A stretch of DNA of 64,000 bases, taken from Acidobacteriota bacterium. GTDB lineage: Bacteria > Acidobacteriota > Terriglobia > Terriglobales > Acidobacteriaceae. Position 1 is the first letter of the stretch, and the number at the start of each line of letters is the position of its first letter. The DNA lies in the NCBI GenBank assembly GCA_021846275.1, contig JAJZBZ010000003.1, forward strand, positions 62,001-126,000, written 5' to 3'. The notes under the pieces were generated by a model. The model saw nothing but the letters and a program-made list of their open reading frames with translations, ran no database searches and was not told where the DNA came from. Of the stretch, positions 35,728 through 44,348 are shown piece by piece. The translations under genes were made by a program, and so were the position numbers.

Positions 35728-36894
35728 TTGATCGCCTTGTCCATCCTGTTTGCGCTGGGCTGCTTTGGCCTGCTGACCTCGACGGTTTTTGCGGGGATGG
35801 TGCTGGCGGGCGCGCGGTTTCACTTGCGCTCGCAGCACGAGAAATCGCGGACCGATTTCACGCCGCCGCTGAGCTTGCTGAAGCCGCTGCACGGAGCCGA
35901 GCCGGGGCTGGAAGCGAATCTGGCGACATTTTTCGAGCAGGAGTATCCGGAGTTTGAGATTCTCTTCTGCGCGCGCACGGACGACGACGCGGGTCTCGAG
36001 ATGGCGCGGCGCGTGGCGGCGCGGTATCCGCACGTGGCCGCGCGATTTTTCTGCGCCGGTGAGCGGCGCATGGCAAATGCGAAGGCGCAGTCGATGGAGG
36101 TGATGGCCCAGGCGGCGCGCTGCGAGATTCTCGTCGTGAGCGACAGCGATGTGCGCGTGCGGCCGGAGTATCTGCGCGCGGTGGCGACGGAGTTTGCCGA
36201 CGAGCGCGTGGGCGCGATGACGTGTCTCTACCGCGGCGTGGCGGCTGAGGGCGGATTGTGGTCGCGGCTGGAGGCGGTGGGAATGTCGGTGGAGATGACG
36301 GCTGGAGTGCTGGTCGCGAACATGCTGGAAGGGATGCGTTTCGTGCTGGGGCCGACGATGGCCTTTCGCGCCGAGGCGCTGCGGCAGATGGGCGGATTTG
36401 CGGTGACTGCCGATTACTGCGCGGATGATTTTGTGCTGGGCAGCAAGGCGTTTGAGCAGGGATGGAAGGTGGCGCTGAGTCCTCATGCGATTGACCATAT
36501 CGTGCTGCATGCGCGGTTTGTGGCGTCGCTGCGGCACCAGACGCGCTGGATGAAATCGACGCGGTTTTCGCGGCCCAAAGGACACTTTGGCACGGCGCTG
36601 ACCTTCAGCATGCCGTTTGCGCTGGTGGCCTGCGGCGCGGCGCTGGCGCTGCACCGGCCCGCGCTGGCGCTGGCGACGCTCGCGTGGGGCGTGCTGACGC
36701 GCGTGGCGATTGCCTGGGCTGCGGGGCGGCGCGTGGTGGGCGACCGAAGCTGGCTCAATATGCTGGTGCTTTATCCGCTGCGCGACCTGATGGGATTTGG
36801 ATTCTGGGCGGCGAGTTATCTCTCGGACAAGGTGCTGTGGCGCGGGCGCGTCTATCGGCTGCTGCCGGGCGGACGGATGGAAGCGGCGGACTGA
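35728..36894 (+). CDS. GT21-type glycosyltransferase (HpnI/ceramide glucosyltransferase-like)
   Basis: Membrane glycosyltransferase of the ceramide-glucosyltransferase family, to which HpnI of hopanoid biosynthesis belongs. The 388 residues begin with a TM helix (ALSILFALGCFGLLTSTVFA), then the GT2/GT21 core: SLLKPLHGAEPGLEANL, CARTDDDAG, VVSDSDVRV (DxD region), and the product-site motif RHQTRWMKSTR (Q/RxxRW). The C-terminus has three or four TM helices. Its TTG start lies 7 nt after the regulator gene, so they may be co-transcribed. Hopanoid substrate is inferred from family likeness only. Confidence 0.8.
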   Translation: MIALSILFALGCFGLLTSTVFAGMVLAGARFHLRSQHEKSRTDFTPPLSLLKPLHGAEPGLEANLATFFEQEYPEFEILFCARTDDDAGLEMARRVAARYPHVAARFFCAGERRMANAKAQSMEVMAQAARCEILVVSDSDVRVRPEYLRAVATEFADERVGAMTCLYRGVAAEGGLWSRLEAVGMSVEMTAGVLVANMLEGMRFVLGPTMAFRAEALRQMGGFAVTADYCADDFVLGSKAFEQGWKVALSPHAIDHIVLHARFVASLRHQTRWMKSTRFSRPKGHFGTALTFSMPFALVACGAALALHRPALALATLAWGVLTRVAIAWAAGRRVVGDRSWLNMLVLYPLRDLMGFGFWAASYLSDKVLWRGRVYRLLPGGRMEAAD

Positions 36895-36901
36895 GCAGCG
36901 G

Positions 36902-37855
36902 CTATTTGCCGCGATGGAGATGCGCTGCGAGGCTGGCCATGAGGCTCTCGGAGTGGACGGCGGGAAGTCCGGCGGCGGGCTTTGCGGCGGATGGTTTTGC
37001 CGAGGCCGCTGAGTTTGCCGAAGCAGGATTAGCAGGGGAGGGCTTTGCGGGTGCGGCGGATTGCGCAGTGTTTTTCTCGCTGGGCTGCGTGGGCGCGGTG
37101 GTGGTGCCGGGCGACTGGATCTGCGGCGTGCCATCGGTGGTGGACCACTCGACGATGAGCGAGATGCGGCGATTGGATGGGTCGTAGGGATTGTTTTTGA
37201 CGCGCAGCATCTGGTCGGCGTAGCCGCGCACCTGGGAGACCTGATCGGCGCGGACGCCATCCTGCTGGAGCAGGCGGCGCGCGGAGTTGGCGCGGTCGGC
37301 GGAGAGTTCCCAGTTGGTGTAGGCGCTGCCGGGTGAGTAAGCCTGCGCGTCGGTGTGGCCCTCAATGAGCAGGCGGTTGGGCAGGGATTTCAACTGGCCG
37401 GCAAGCATGGCGAGCAGCTCGCGACCGTTCTGGCTGAGCACGGCGCTGCCGCTCTGGAAAAAGGTTCCGTTCTTGTCTTCGATCAGCTCGATGCGCAGGC
37501 CCTCCGGAGTGATGGTGATCTCGATCTGCTTGGCGAGTTTTTTCAGGTCCGGCTGCTGCTGGATGGCTTTCTCGATCTGCGCTTTGAGGTTCTCGACGTT
37601 CTTTCGATCAATGGGAATGTTTTCGTCATCGCCGGCAAGCGCGGTGCCGGTTTCCTTCATGGAGCTTTTGGGATCCTGGAAGTATCCGGCGACGGCCTTT
37701 TTGACCTGGGGCGTGGAGTTGAGCAGCCAGAGGACGATGAACAGCGCCATCATGGCGGTGACGAAGTCGGCGTAGGCGACCTTCCACGCGCCGCCGTGAT
37801 GGCCGCCGTGGCCGCCTTTCTTTTTGATGACGATGATGGGTCGCTTTTCCGACAT
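36902..37855 (-). CDS. motB: Flagellar motor stator protein MotB
   Basis: Stator subunit anchoring MotA to peptidoglycan. The 317 residues comprise a Gly/His/Lys-rich cytoplasmic start, one TM with the proton-binding Asp D30 (YADFVTAMMALFIVLWLL), a linker, and an OmpA/MotB peptidoglycan domain (FQSGSAVLSQNGRELLAMLA, IEGHTDAQ, NWELSADRANSARRLL). A C-terminal Ala/Pro/Ser/Lys-rich tail (about 262-305) extends beyond the domain, unlike E. coli MotB. AGGAG is 9 nt upstream of the ATG. It starts 46 nt after motA. Confidence 0.94.
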   Translation of the reverse strand: MSEKRPIIVIKKKGGHGGHHGGAWKVAYADFVTAMMALFIVLWLLNSTPQVKKAVAGYFQDPKSSMKETGTALAGDDENIPIDRKNVENLKAQIEKAIQQQPDLKKLAKQIEITITPEGLRIELIEDKNGTFFQSGSAVLSQNGRELLAMLAGQLKSLPNRLLIEGHTDAQAYSPGSAYTNWELSADRANSARRLLQQDGVRADQVSQVRGYADQMLRVKNNPYDPSNRRISLIVEWSTTDGTPQIQSPGTTTAPTQPSEKNTAQSAAPAKPSPANPASANSAASAKPSAAKPAAGLPAVHSESLMASLAAHLHRGK

Positions 37856-37901
37856 GATGCACGGCTCCTGGGTGAGATCCGGGGTGAGTGGTCAGCGGGT
37901 C

Positions 37902-38792
37902 TCAGGCTGCGGCGGCCGGCGCTGCGGCAGCATCACCTGCGCCGCCGCCCTTGCAGGCTTTTTCCATTTCGTCGAAGCCGGGACGGAGGTGAGCGGGAAT
38001 GGCGCGGCGCGCGATTTCAAGCGCGATCATGGGCGCGTTGCCCTTGAGAAAAGCCAGCAGCAGGACGCGCAGGACGTGGAGATATTCCTTCTCGGCGTCG
38101 GCGATCTTGGTCATGTTTGCGGCGAGCGGGCCGACGACGCCGTAGCACATGAGGATGCCGAGGAATGTGCCGACGAGCGCGGCAGCGACCTTGTGGCCAA
38201 CCTCGGCGGGTGGTCCGCCGATGGCTCCCATGGTGATGACGACGCCGAGCACGGCGGCGACGATGCCGAGACCGGGCAGCGAGTCGGCGACGGTGGACAG
38301 CGCGGCGATGGGCGCGGCGGTTTCGTGGTGATGGACCTCCATGTCGAGTTCCATCATCTGGTCCATGTCGAACGGCTCGACGCCGCCGGTGATGGCCATG
38401 CGCAGCGTGTCGCAGACGAAGTCCATGACGTGGTGGTTGTGGATGAAGTCGGGATACTTCTTGAAAATCGCGCTTTCCTTGGGCTTTTCGACATCCATCT
38501 CGACGGAGAGCAGACCCTCCTTGCGGACCTTATTGAGAAATTCAAACATCATCTTCAGCGTGTCGAGGTAGCGTTTTTTGCTGAAGGGCGAGCCTTTGAG
38601 GACGCCGAGCACCTGACCAATGATGCTCTTGAGAATGTGGATGGGATTGGCGATGAGCAGCGTGCCGAGAGCCGCGCCGCCGATGATGATCAACTCGGCG
38701 GGCTGGACGAGGACGAGCAGGTTGCCGTGCTCCATCAGGTAGCCCGCGAGGATGGCTCCGAGCACGACGACGATTCCGATGATGGCGAACAT
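37902..38792 (-). CDS. motA: Flagellar motor stator protein MotA
   Basis: Four-TM stator channel subunit. Start at 38792 (GGAGG, 7 nt). The 296 residues show FAIIGIVVVLGAILAGYLMEHGNLLVLVQPAELIIIGGAALG at the N-terminus, a cytoplasmic loop with KPKESAIFKKYPDFI, and TM3-4 LPGLGIVAAVLGVVITMG and AALVGTFLGILMCYGVVGPLA. The conserved prolines are in place. The C-terminus ends in an Ala-rich tail. It lies 26 nt downstream of a PAS-GGDEF gene and upstream of motB. Confidence 0.95.
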   Translation of the reverse strand: MFAIIGIVVVLGAILAGYLMEHGNLLVLVQPAELIIIGGAALGTLLIANPIHILKSIIGQVLGVLKGSPFSKKRYLDTLKMMFEFLNKVRKEGLLSVEMDVEKPKESAIFKKYPDFIHNHHVMDFVCDTLRMAITGGVEPFDMDQMMELDMEVHHHETAAPIAALSTVADSLPGLGIVAAVLGVVITMGAIGGPPAEVGHKVAAALVGTFLGILMCYGVVGPLAANMTKIADAEKEYLHVLRVLLLAFLKGNAPMIALEIARRAIPAHLRPGFDEMEKACKGGGAGDAAAAPAAAA

Positions 38793-38818
38793 TTTTGAGC
38801 CTCCAGATCGAAAGTTTT

Positions 38819-39814
38819 TCAGGGCGCGACGGCTGCGCCATCGGCGTGAGCGCGACTGACCTGATTGCCGCCGGCGAACTCGCTGGCCTGCATGGCGGAC
38901 TGCGCCTGGGCGAGCAGATGGGCGAGCGAAACTTCGGGCTGCCACTGCGCGGCACCGACGCTGACGGTGAGCGCGACGCGGTCGCCCCACCAGCGGAAAT
39001 CGGCGGTGCGCGCAAGGCCGGCAAGCTGGTGGGCGTGGTCGAGCAGCATCTCGACGGTGCGTTCGCGCGAGAGGACAAGGAACTCGCTTTCGCCCCAGCG
39101 GCCGAGCATCTCCGACGGACGCAGGCCGTGGCGCAGCGCGCGCTCGACGGACTGCATCATCTCTTCACTGGCGTCGGCACCGTGGGTGCGGCGCAGGGAT
39201 TTTCCCTGATCGACGGAGAGCCAGAGAATGCCGAAGGGAATGGCGGTGTGAGCGGCCGAGCGCCAGGTTTCTTCCAGCCACTCCCGCATCTCGCCCTGAG
39301 CCTGACTGACGCGCGCGTCGCCGCCGCCTTCGCCGTGGGGCAGGCGGTCAATCTCCTCCGCGGGATAAAAGCTGAGCATGGCGCCGATGCGCGTGCCGAG
39401 CGCGTCGCGCAGCGGCGACTGGCGCATCATGACGGGAACGGAGTGGCCGTGAGCATGATGGAGCAGGCGATGGACGGCGTGCTCCTGCGCGGCGACTCCG
39501 AGGTGCGCCGGATCATCCTGATCGCTCAGCGCGGCGGAGACGGCGGGCGAGCCGGTATAGAAATGACCTTTCGTTGCGGCGGTGCCGGCTGCGGACGGAT
39601 GCTCGGCGTGAAGCCAGCGCTCGGGCAGCGGATGGCCGATGCGCTCAACGCGCGAGTGGCCGGTGATCTGCTCGGCGGCGCAGTTCCAGAGCACGACGCG
39701 GCCATCGCGGTCGAGCACGACGAGCGCGTCTTCGATGCCGTCAAAGGCGGCGTCAAGCAGCGACTGTCGTCGCGTTTGGTCTTCCGCCGCTTGCATGGAT
39801 TTTGTCTCGCTCAC
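38819..39814 (-). CDS. PAS domain protein with degenerate GGDEF domain
   Basis: The 331 residues contain an N-terminal PAS domain (about 18-150, GIEDALVVLDRDGRVVLWNCAAEQITGHSR...) and a C-terminal GGDEF-like domain (about 195-315). The signature loop reads GRWGESEFLVL rather than R(Y/F)GGDEF: the second Gly and the Asp are replaced, so diguanylate cyclase activity is doubtful. A nucleotide-binding or scaffolding role is possible. The GTG start at 39814 has AGGTGG 7 nt upstream. The gene is placed directly before motAB (26 nt), suggesting a link to motor control. Confidence 0.8.
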   Translation of the reverse strand: MSETKSMQAAEDQTRRQSLLDAAFDGIEDALVVLDRDGRVVLWNCAAEQITGHSRVERIGHPLPERWLHAEHPSAAGTAATKGHFYTGSPAVSAALSDQDDPAHLGVAAQEHAVHRLLHHAHGHSVPVMMRQSPLRDALGTRIGAMLSFYPAEEIDRLPHGEGGGDARVSQAQGEMREWLEETWRSAAHTAIPFGILWLSVDQGKSLRRTHGADASEEMMQSVERALRHGLRPSEMLGRWGESEFLVLSRERTVEMLLDHAHQLAGLARTADFRWWGDRVALTVSVGAAQWQPEVSLAHLLAQAQSAMQASEFAGGNQVSRAHADGAAVAP

Positions 39815-39945
39815 GGATCATCCACCTCGACTGCGCCTGGGCTGCCCGTGGGCAGCGCGACAAGAGTTGTATCGGCGAGGCGGATGGAAACTTGACGCGC
39901 GGGAAAATGAGAGAAACGTAAGAAAAGTGCGCGCTGCGGCGCGAA

Positions 39946-41385
39946 TCAGGCCGTGGCGCGCGGCAGGCGCACGAGGAACTCGGTGTGGCCGGGATGGGAA
40001 TCGAAGGTGAGCGTTCCGTGGAAGTTTTGCGTGACGACGCGGTGAGCGATTTCCAATCCGAGTCCGGTTCCCTTGCCGACGGGCTTGGTGGTGAAGAACG
40101 GCTCGAAGATGTGAGCGCGTATCTCTTCCGGAATGCCGGAGCCGTGATCGACGATGCCGACGCAGAAGGCATCGGGTTCGTTCCAGGTGCGGACTTCGAT
40201 AACGCCCTCATCAGGCGAGGCGTCGATGGCGTTGTCGAGCAGGTTGGTCCAGACCTGGCTGAGAGCGATGCCGCCGGTTTCGATGCCGGGGTCGGTGGCG
40301 TCGAAGTGCTTGACGATCTGGATGCTGCGCTGGCGGAGCTTGTGGCCGAGGATGGTGAGCGTGGTCTGGATGTTGTCGTGAACATCGACGCGGCGCAGGG
40401 AGCAGCGATCCTCGTAGGCGAATTTTTTGACGGCCATGAACAGCTCGGACATGCGGGCGACGCTTTGCTCGATGGTATCGACGAGCGCGAAGCTGGAGAC
40501 GAGCGACTCCAGCCAGTTGAGCGCGTCGGAGAGCCGACCGTCACTGAAGGACTGGCGCGTGCATTCCAGTTCGCCGGGAGTGATACCCATCGAGACGAGC
40601 TGAGGCGCGATGCGCGTGGCGTTTTTCACTCCGGCGCGCTCCAGCCACTCGATCATGATCTCCTCGGCGTCCATCTGTTCGACCGAACTCATGGCGGTGC
40701 AGCAGGTGTGGCCGATGGCCTCCTGTTGCAGGTCGCGCATGCAGGTGAGCTGGTCCTGGCTGACGGGCTGATCGCAGAAGCGCAGGCTCAGATCCTGAAG
40801 ACGGGTGATGTTTTCGCGCAGTTGCGAGGAGGCGCGGCGCGCGGCGGAGCCGGGATTGTGCAGCTCGTGCATGAGTCCGGCGGCAAGCGTGCCGAGGGAG
40901 ATGAGTTTTTCCCGATGCAGCGCCCCGACCTGCTTGGCGTACTGACGACGCGCGGCGTCGGCGAGGATGACCCGGCGCACGGCGGGGCAACAGGCCATCA
41001 TGCGCCAGAAGCTCTCCTCGTCGATGCGCAGCATGCGAGATGGCACCAGCGCATAGACGCGGATGGGAACCGGACGCCCTTCCAGCAAACGGGTTTCCCC
41101 AAAGCATTCTCCCGCCTTGGCGACGGCGATGCGCGTGCGCGAGCCATCGGCTTCGTCCTTGTCGGCGACGACTTCGCCATCGAGCAGGACGCAGTAGCCG
41201 CTGAGTTGGTTCTCCGGCGAGTAGAGTTCGCCTTCGGCCGGGACTTCGAGGATGTCGCATTCGCCGAGAGAAGCGAGTTCGTCGTCGCTCATCGAAGCGA
41301 AGACGGAAAATCGCCGCAGGTTGAGAGCGGGGTCGGCGAGCGAGATGCGCCCGGTGCGCCAGGGAATGGAATCGTCCATTGGCAT
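39946..41385 (-). CDS. Cyclic-nucleotide-binding-domain sensor histidine kinase
   Basis: The 479-residue soluble kinase has an N-terminal CRP/cNMP-binding domain (about 25-140: FSVFASMSDDELASL, GELYSPENQLSGYCVLLDGEV, GECFGETRLLEG), then a HisKA-like helix with the phospho-acceptor H173 (GLMHELHNPGSAARRASSQL), a long helical linker, and a HATPase domain (N in WTNLLDNAIDASPDE, DHGSGIPEE, GKGTGLGLEIAHRVV). It has no TM. In the CRP domain GETRLLEGRPVPIRV lacks the typical cAMP-binding RxS context, so the ligand is uncertain. Start codon uncertain; an upstream GTG near 41508 is possible. Upstream is the receiver-reductase fusion. Confidence 0.85.
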   Translation of the reverse strand: MPMDDSIPWRTGRISLADPALNLRRFSVFASMSDDELASLGECDILEVPAEGELYSPENQLSGYCVLLDGEVVADKDEADGSRTRIAVAKAGECFGETRLLEGRPVPIRVYALVPSRMLRIDEESFWRMMACCPAVRRVILADAARRQYAKQVGALHREKLISLGTLAAGLMHELHNPGSAARRASSQLRENITRLQDLSLRFCDQPVSQDQLTCMRDLQQEAIGHTCCTAMSSVEQMDAEEIMIEWLERAGVKNATRIAPQLVSMGITPGELECTRQSFSDGRLSDALNWLESLVSSFALVDTIEQSVARMSELFMAVKKFAYEDRCSLRRVDVHDNIQTTLTILGHKLRQRSIQIVKHFDATDPGIETGGIALSQVWTNLLDNAIDASPDEGVIEVRTWNEPDAFCVGIVDHGSGIPEEIRAHIFEPFFTTKPVGKGTGLGLEIAHRVVTQNFHGTLTFDSHPGHTEFLVRLPRATA

Positions 41386-41614
41386 GACAAAGTCCGGATG
41401 TGCCGCGACGAGCGAATGAGCACGCGGAGCGGGCTGAGCGCAATTGCGCGCAAAGCCGCTAAGAGAGTGGATGACGCTCCGGGCCGAGGGATTCGATTTC
41501 CTGCGCACCTGGATTCATTTTTTTGCGGAGTGGACATCAGACGGGAAGATTCCGCGCCGACGGTTCCGCTCTGCCAGCACCGACAAGAGTCCGTAGGCAG
41601 GACGACGGGGCGGT

Positions 41615-43267
41615 TCAGAAGCTGGCCAGGTACTGGTGAGCAAACTGGACGGCAATGGAGCCTTCGCCGACGGCAGAGGCCGCACGCTTGACCGATCCGT
41701 GGCGAACGTCGCCGGCGACGAGCACACCGGGAATGCTGGACTCCAGCAGATATGGCTCGCGCGGCAGCGTCCAGAGGCGACGGAAATCGGCGGCGGCGCG
41801 CAGGTCGGCTCCGGCGAGCAGGAAGCCGTGCTCGTCGCGAAGGATATGCTCGGGCAGCCAGTCGGTGCGCGGGGCGGCGCCGATGAAGACAAAAAGCGAA
41901 GACGCACTGCGCTCCCGCTCGCCGCCGGGGCCGAGCGTGCGTATGCTCTCCAGTCGCTCGGAGCCGGAGACGGCGGTGACCTGGGTGCGGGTTTCGACGG
42001 CGATGTTGGGGATGCGCTCGATCTCGTCAATGAGGTATTTGGACATGCTGATGGCGAGGCTTTCGGCGCGGACGAGCAGGGTGACGCGGCGGGCGTAGCG
42101 GGCGAAGTGAAGCGCGGCCTGACCGGCGGAGTTGGCACCGCCGACGAGGAAGACCTCTTCGTCGCGGCAGGCCGAGGCCTCGACCAGCGCCGCGCCGTAG
42201 TAGAGGCCGCGACCGGTGAGCGCGTCGGCACCGGGAATGGTGAGGCGGCGATATTGCACGCCCATGGCGAGCAGGACGACGTGGGCGGAGATTTCGCGTC
42301 CGTCGGCGAGTTGGAGGAAGCGATACTGACCCTCGGCGCGCAGGCCGGTGGCGCGCTGTGTGAGGAACTCGGCTCCGAAGCGCACACCCTGCATGTGAGC
42401 GCGGCGACCGAGATCGCTGCCGGTGATGCCGGCGGGGAAACCGAGGTAATTTTCGATCTTTGAGGACGAGCCGGCCTGGCCGCCGGGCGCTTCCGGTTCA
42501 ATGACGAGCGTGCTCAGCCCCTCGGATGCGCCGTAAACGGCGGCGGCAAGGCCAGCGGGACCGGCACCGACGATGGCGAGGTCATAAAAGCTGCTGGCCG
42601 CCTGGGTGCGCAGACCGACGCGCGCGGCCACGGCGTCCAGCGATGGAGTGACAAGCGCGTGGCCATCCTCGCAGAGCACGACGGGCAGCGCGGCGGAGTC
42701 GAGTCCGCGCTCGGCCAGCAGGCTGCGGGCTTCGTCGCTGGCGGCTGCGTCCAGCCAGCGATAGGGAACGTGATTGCGCGAGAGGAAGCTGCGCAGCTCG
42801 TGATCGCGCTGGGACCAGCGATGGCCGATGACGCGGAGGCCCTGGAATGGCGGCTGATGCCGCGCCTTCCAGTCGCTGAGCAGGTCGTCGAGGACGGGGT
42901 AGAGCAGCTCTTCGGGCGGATCCCAGGGCTTGGTCAGGTAGTAGTGGATGCGCGCGGAGTTGATGGCGCGGATGGCGGCCTCGGTGTCGGCGTAGGCGGT
43001 GAGCAGGACGCGGCGCGCTTCGGGGTACTGCTCGCGGGCGCGCTCCAGAAACTCGACGCCGGTCATGCCAGGCATCCGCTGATCGCTCACGATGAGGGCG
43101 AGCGATTCCTGCCGCTCCTGCAACTGGCGCATGGTGTCAAGCGCGGCCTGGCCGCTGGCGGCGCGGGCGATGCGGTACTGCTCGCCGTAACGGGCGCGCA
43201 AATCCTGCACGACCGCCTCCAGCACACTGACATCATCATCGACTGCAAGCAGAATGGGCCGTTTCAT
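41615..43267 (-). CDS. Receiver / thioredoxin-like / FAD-dependent reductase fusion protein
   Basis: The 550-residue three-domain protein has: a receiver domain (1-125; D10-D12, phospho-acceptor D62, K113), a thioredoxin/glutaredoxin-like domain (about 142-218, LRVIGHRWSQRDHELRSFL...PVVLCEDGHAL) whose CxxC position is WSQR and so lacks cysteines, and a thioredoxin-reductase-like domain (228-550; FAD motif VGAGPAGLAAAVYG, IENYLGFPAGITG, NADPH motif VGGANSAGQAALHF, final VAGDVRHGSVKRAASAVGEGSIAV). The reductase domain lacks the CATC redox motif. It is thus likely a phosphorylation-gated flavin oxidoreductase. The adjacent cNMP-binding kinase is the probable partner. Confidence 0.87.
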   Translation of the reverse strand: MKRPILLAVDDDVSVLEAVVQDLRARYGEQYRIARAASGQAALDTMRQLQERQESLALIVSDQRMPGMTGVEFLERAREQYPEARRVLLTAYADTEAAIRAINSARIHYYLTKPWDPPEELLYPVLDDLLSDWKARHQPPFQGLRVIGHRWSQRDHELRSFLSRNHVPYRWLDAAASDEARSLLAERGLDSAALPVVLCEDGHALVTPSLDAVAARVGLRTQAASSFYDLAIVGAGPAGLAAAVYGASEGLSTLVIEPEAPGGQAGSSSKIENYLGFPAGITGSDLGRRAHMQGVRFGAEFLTQRATGLRAEGQYRFLQLADGREISAHVVLLAMGVQYRRLTIPGADALTGRGLYYGAALVEASACRDEEVFLVGGANSAGQAALHFARYARRVTLLVRAESLAISMSKYLIDEIERIPNIAVETRTQVTAVSGSERLESIRTLGPGGERERSASSLFVFIGAAPRTDWLPEHILRDEHGFLLAGADLRAAADFRRLWTLPREPYLLESSIPGVLVAGDVRHGSVKRAASAVGEGSIAVQFAHQYLASF

Positions 43268-43601
43268 GGTCGCTGAGGATTCCCTATGGATAGTGTAGCG
43301 CCGCGACAATGCGGGGTTTTCTCGGAGCGGGACGCGCGCCCGGCGATGAGCGCGGTCGAACACAGGCTTCTTCATAGGCGGAAATGGATTTCTGTGCCAA
43401 AATCAGTTTGAGGCGGTTCGATTCCCTCAGCCGTCATATTTAGCCCCGGATTTTGTCTCAAAATGAGACAGGCGCAAGACCTGTCAATCCACGTCGATAA
43501 AACGAAGACAAGGCGTTGTTGCGCTTCGAGAGCTGACCTGTCCTCATCCGGGTCAGATGACGGAGAGTCGCACCGGTAGCCGGAAGCAAGGGCTGTGTCC
43601 T
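43268..43601. other. Divergent intergenic region with nested inverted repeats
   Basis: Holds the upstream regions of the receiver/reductase fusion (minus) and of the LuxR-type gene (plus). The only clear elements are the overlapping palindromes at 43454-43485. No promoter could be fixed. Confidence 0.5.
43454..43485. promoter_or_regulatory. Overlapping inverted repeats, candidate operator
   Basis: Perfect palindrome TGTCTCA-AAA-TGAGACA (43454-43470) overlaps a second one, GACAGG-cgcaaga-CCTGTC (43467-43485). They lie about 117-148 bp upstream of the LuxR-type start and about 190 bp upstream of the fusion gene. The regulator is unknown. Confidence 0.5.
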
Positions 43602-44336
43602 ATGACGAAACTGATTCTGGCGGATGTTCAGCCGATTTATCGAGCCGGCATCGGCAGGCTGCTGGCGGCGGAAAGTGATTTCCGGATCGTGGCCCAGTGC
43701 TCGGATCTGGAGCGGACACTGCACGCCATTACGACGTTTCCGGAGTCGGTGGTGCTGATTGCCTCCTCGCTGCGACCGGACTGGCAGCGCGTGATGATGC
43801 TGCTGGAGGCTGCCCAGAGTCGCGCGATTGTGATTCTGGAAAGTGCCGAGGTTGCCGAGCCGTTCATGAAGGCCGGCCTGAGCGGTGTGCTCTATCGCGG
43901 ATCGAGTGGAACGCTGCTGATGGAGTGTCTGCGGACGGTGGCTGGTGGTGCCGTGTCGAAGCCGGTGATTCCGGAGACGACGCGCCTGGCGACGGAGGAT
44001 TCCGTGGGCATGAGGGTGCGCGACCGGCTGACGCCGAAGGAGATGCGGATCGTCGCGCTGATCGTCCAAGGGTGCAAGAATCGCGAGATTGCCATACGGC
44101 TGAGGACGACCGAGCAGGTGGTGAAGAACTATCTGCGCTCGATCTATGACAAGACGGGCGTGAGCGACCGTCTGGAGCTGGCGCTGTTCACGCTGCACCA
44201 CCGCGTGCTGGCCGAGGCGGCATCGGAGATGGGCCAGCAGATGGACCGCGAAGAGCACCAAGGCCCGCGCGGCCGGAACAGCCAGGCAATGGATGCGCTG
44301 GAAGCCAGCGCCGCGATTCAGAGGACAGGGACGTAA
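43602..44336 (+). CDS. LuxR-type response regulator with degenerate receiver
   Basis: The 244-residue product has a NarL/FixJ layout: receiver-like domain (1-120), linker, and LuxR-type HTH (about 142-205: DRLTPKEMRIVALIVQGCKNREIAIRLRTTEQVVKNYLRSIYDKTGV). In the receiver, the phospho-acceptor Asp is absent (VVLIASSLRP, Ala54 in its place), and one of the two acidic residues is Gln (LADVQP). Phosphorylation-independent activity is therefore likely. A ~40-residue tail rich in Gln/Glu follows the HTH. Start ATG at 43602. Confidence 0.85.
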   Translation: MTKLILADVQPIYRAGIGRLLAAESDFRIVAQCSDLERTLHAITTFPESVVLIASSLRPDWQRVMMLLEAAQSRAIVILESAEVAEPFMKAGLSGVLYRGSSGTLLMECLRTVAGGAVSKPVIPETTRLATEDSVGMRVRDRLTPKEMRIVALIVQGCKNREIAIRLRTTEQVVKNYLRSIYDKTGVSDRLELALFTLHHRVLAEAASEMGQQMDREEHQGPRGRNSQAMDALEASAAIQRTGT

Positions 44337-44348
44337 ATTCGACGACTG

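Noticed and set aside
43380-43440. Sigma-54 promoter on the minus strand (TGGCAC near 43394-43399)
   Set aside because: The -24-like TGGCAC is not followed by a GC at the required distance.
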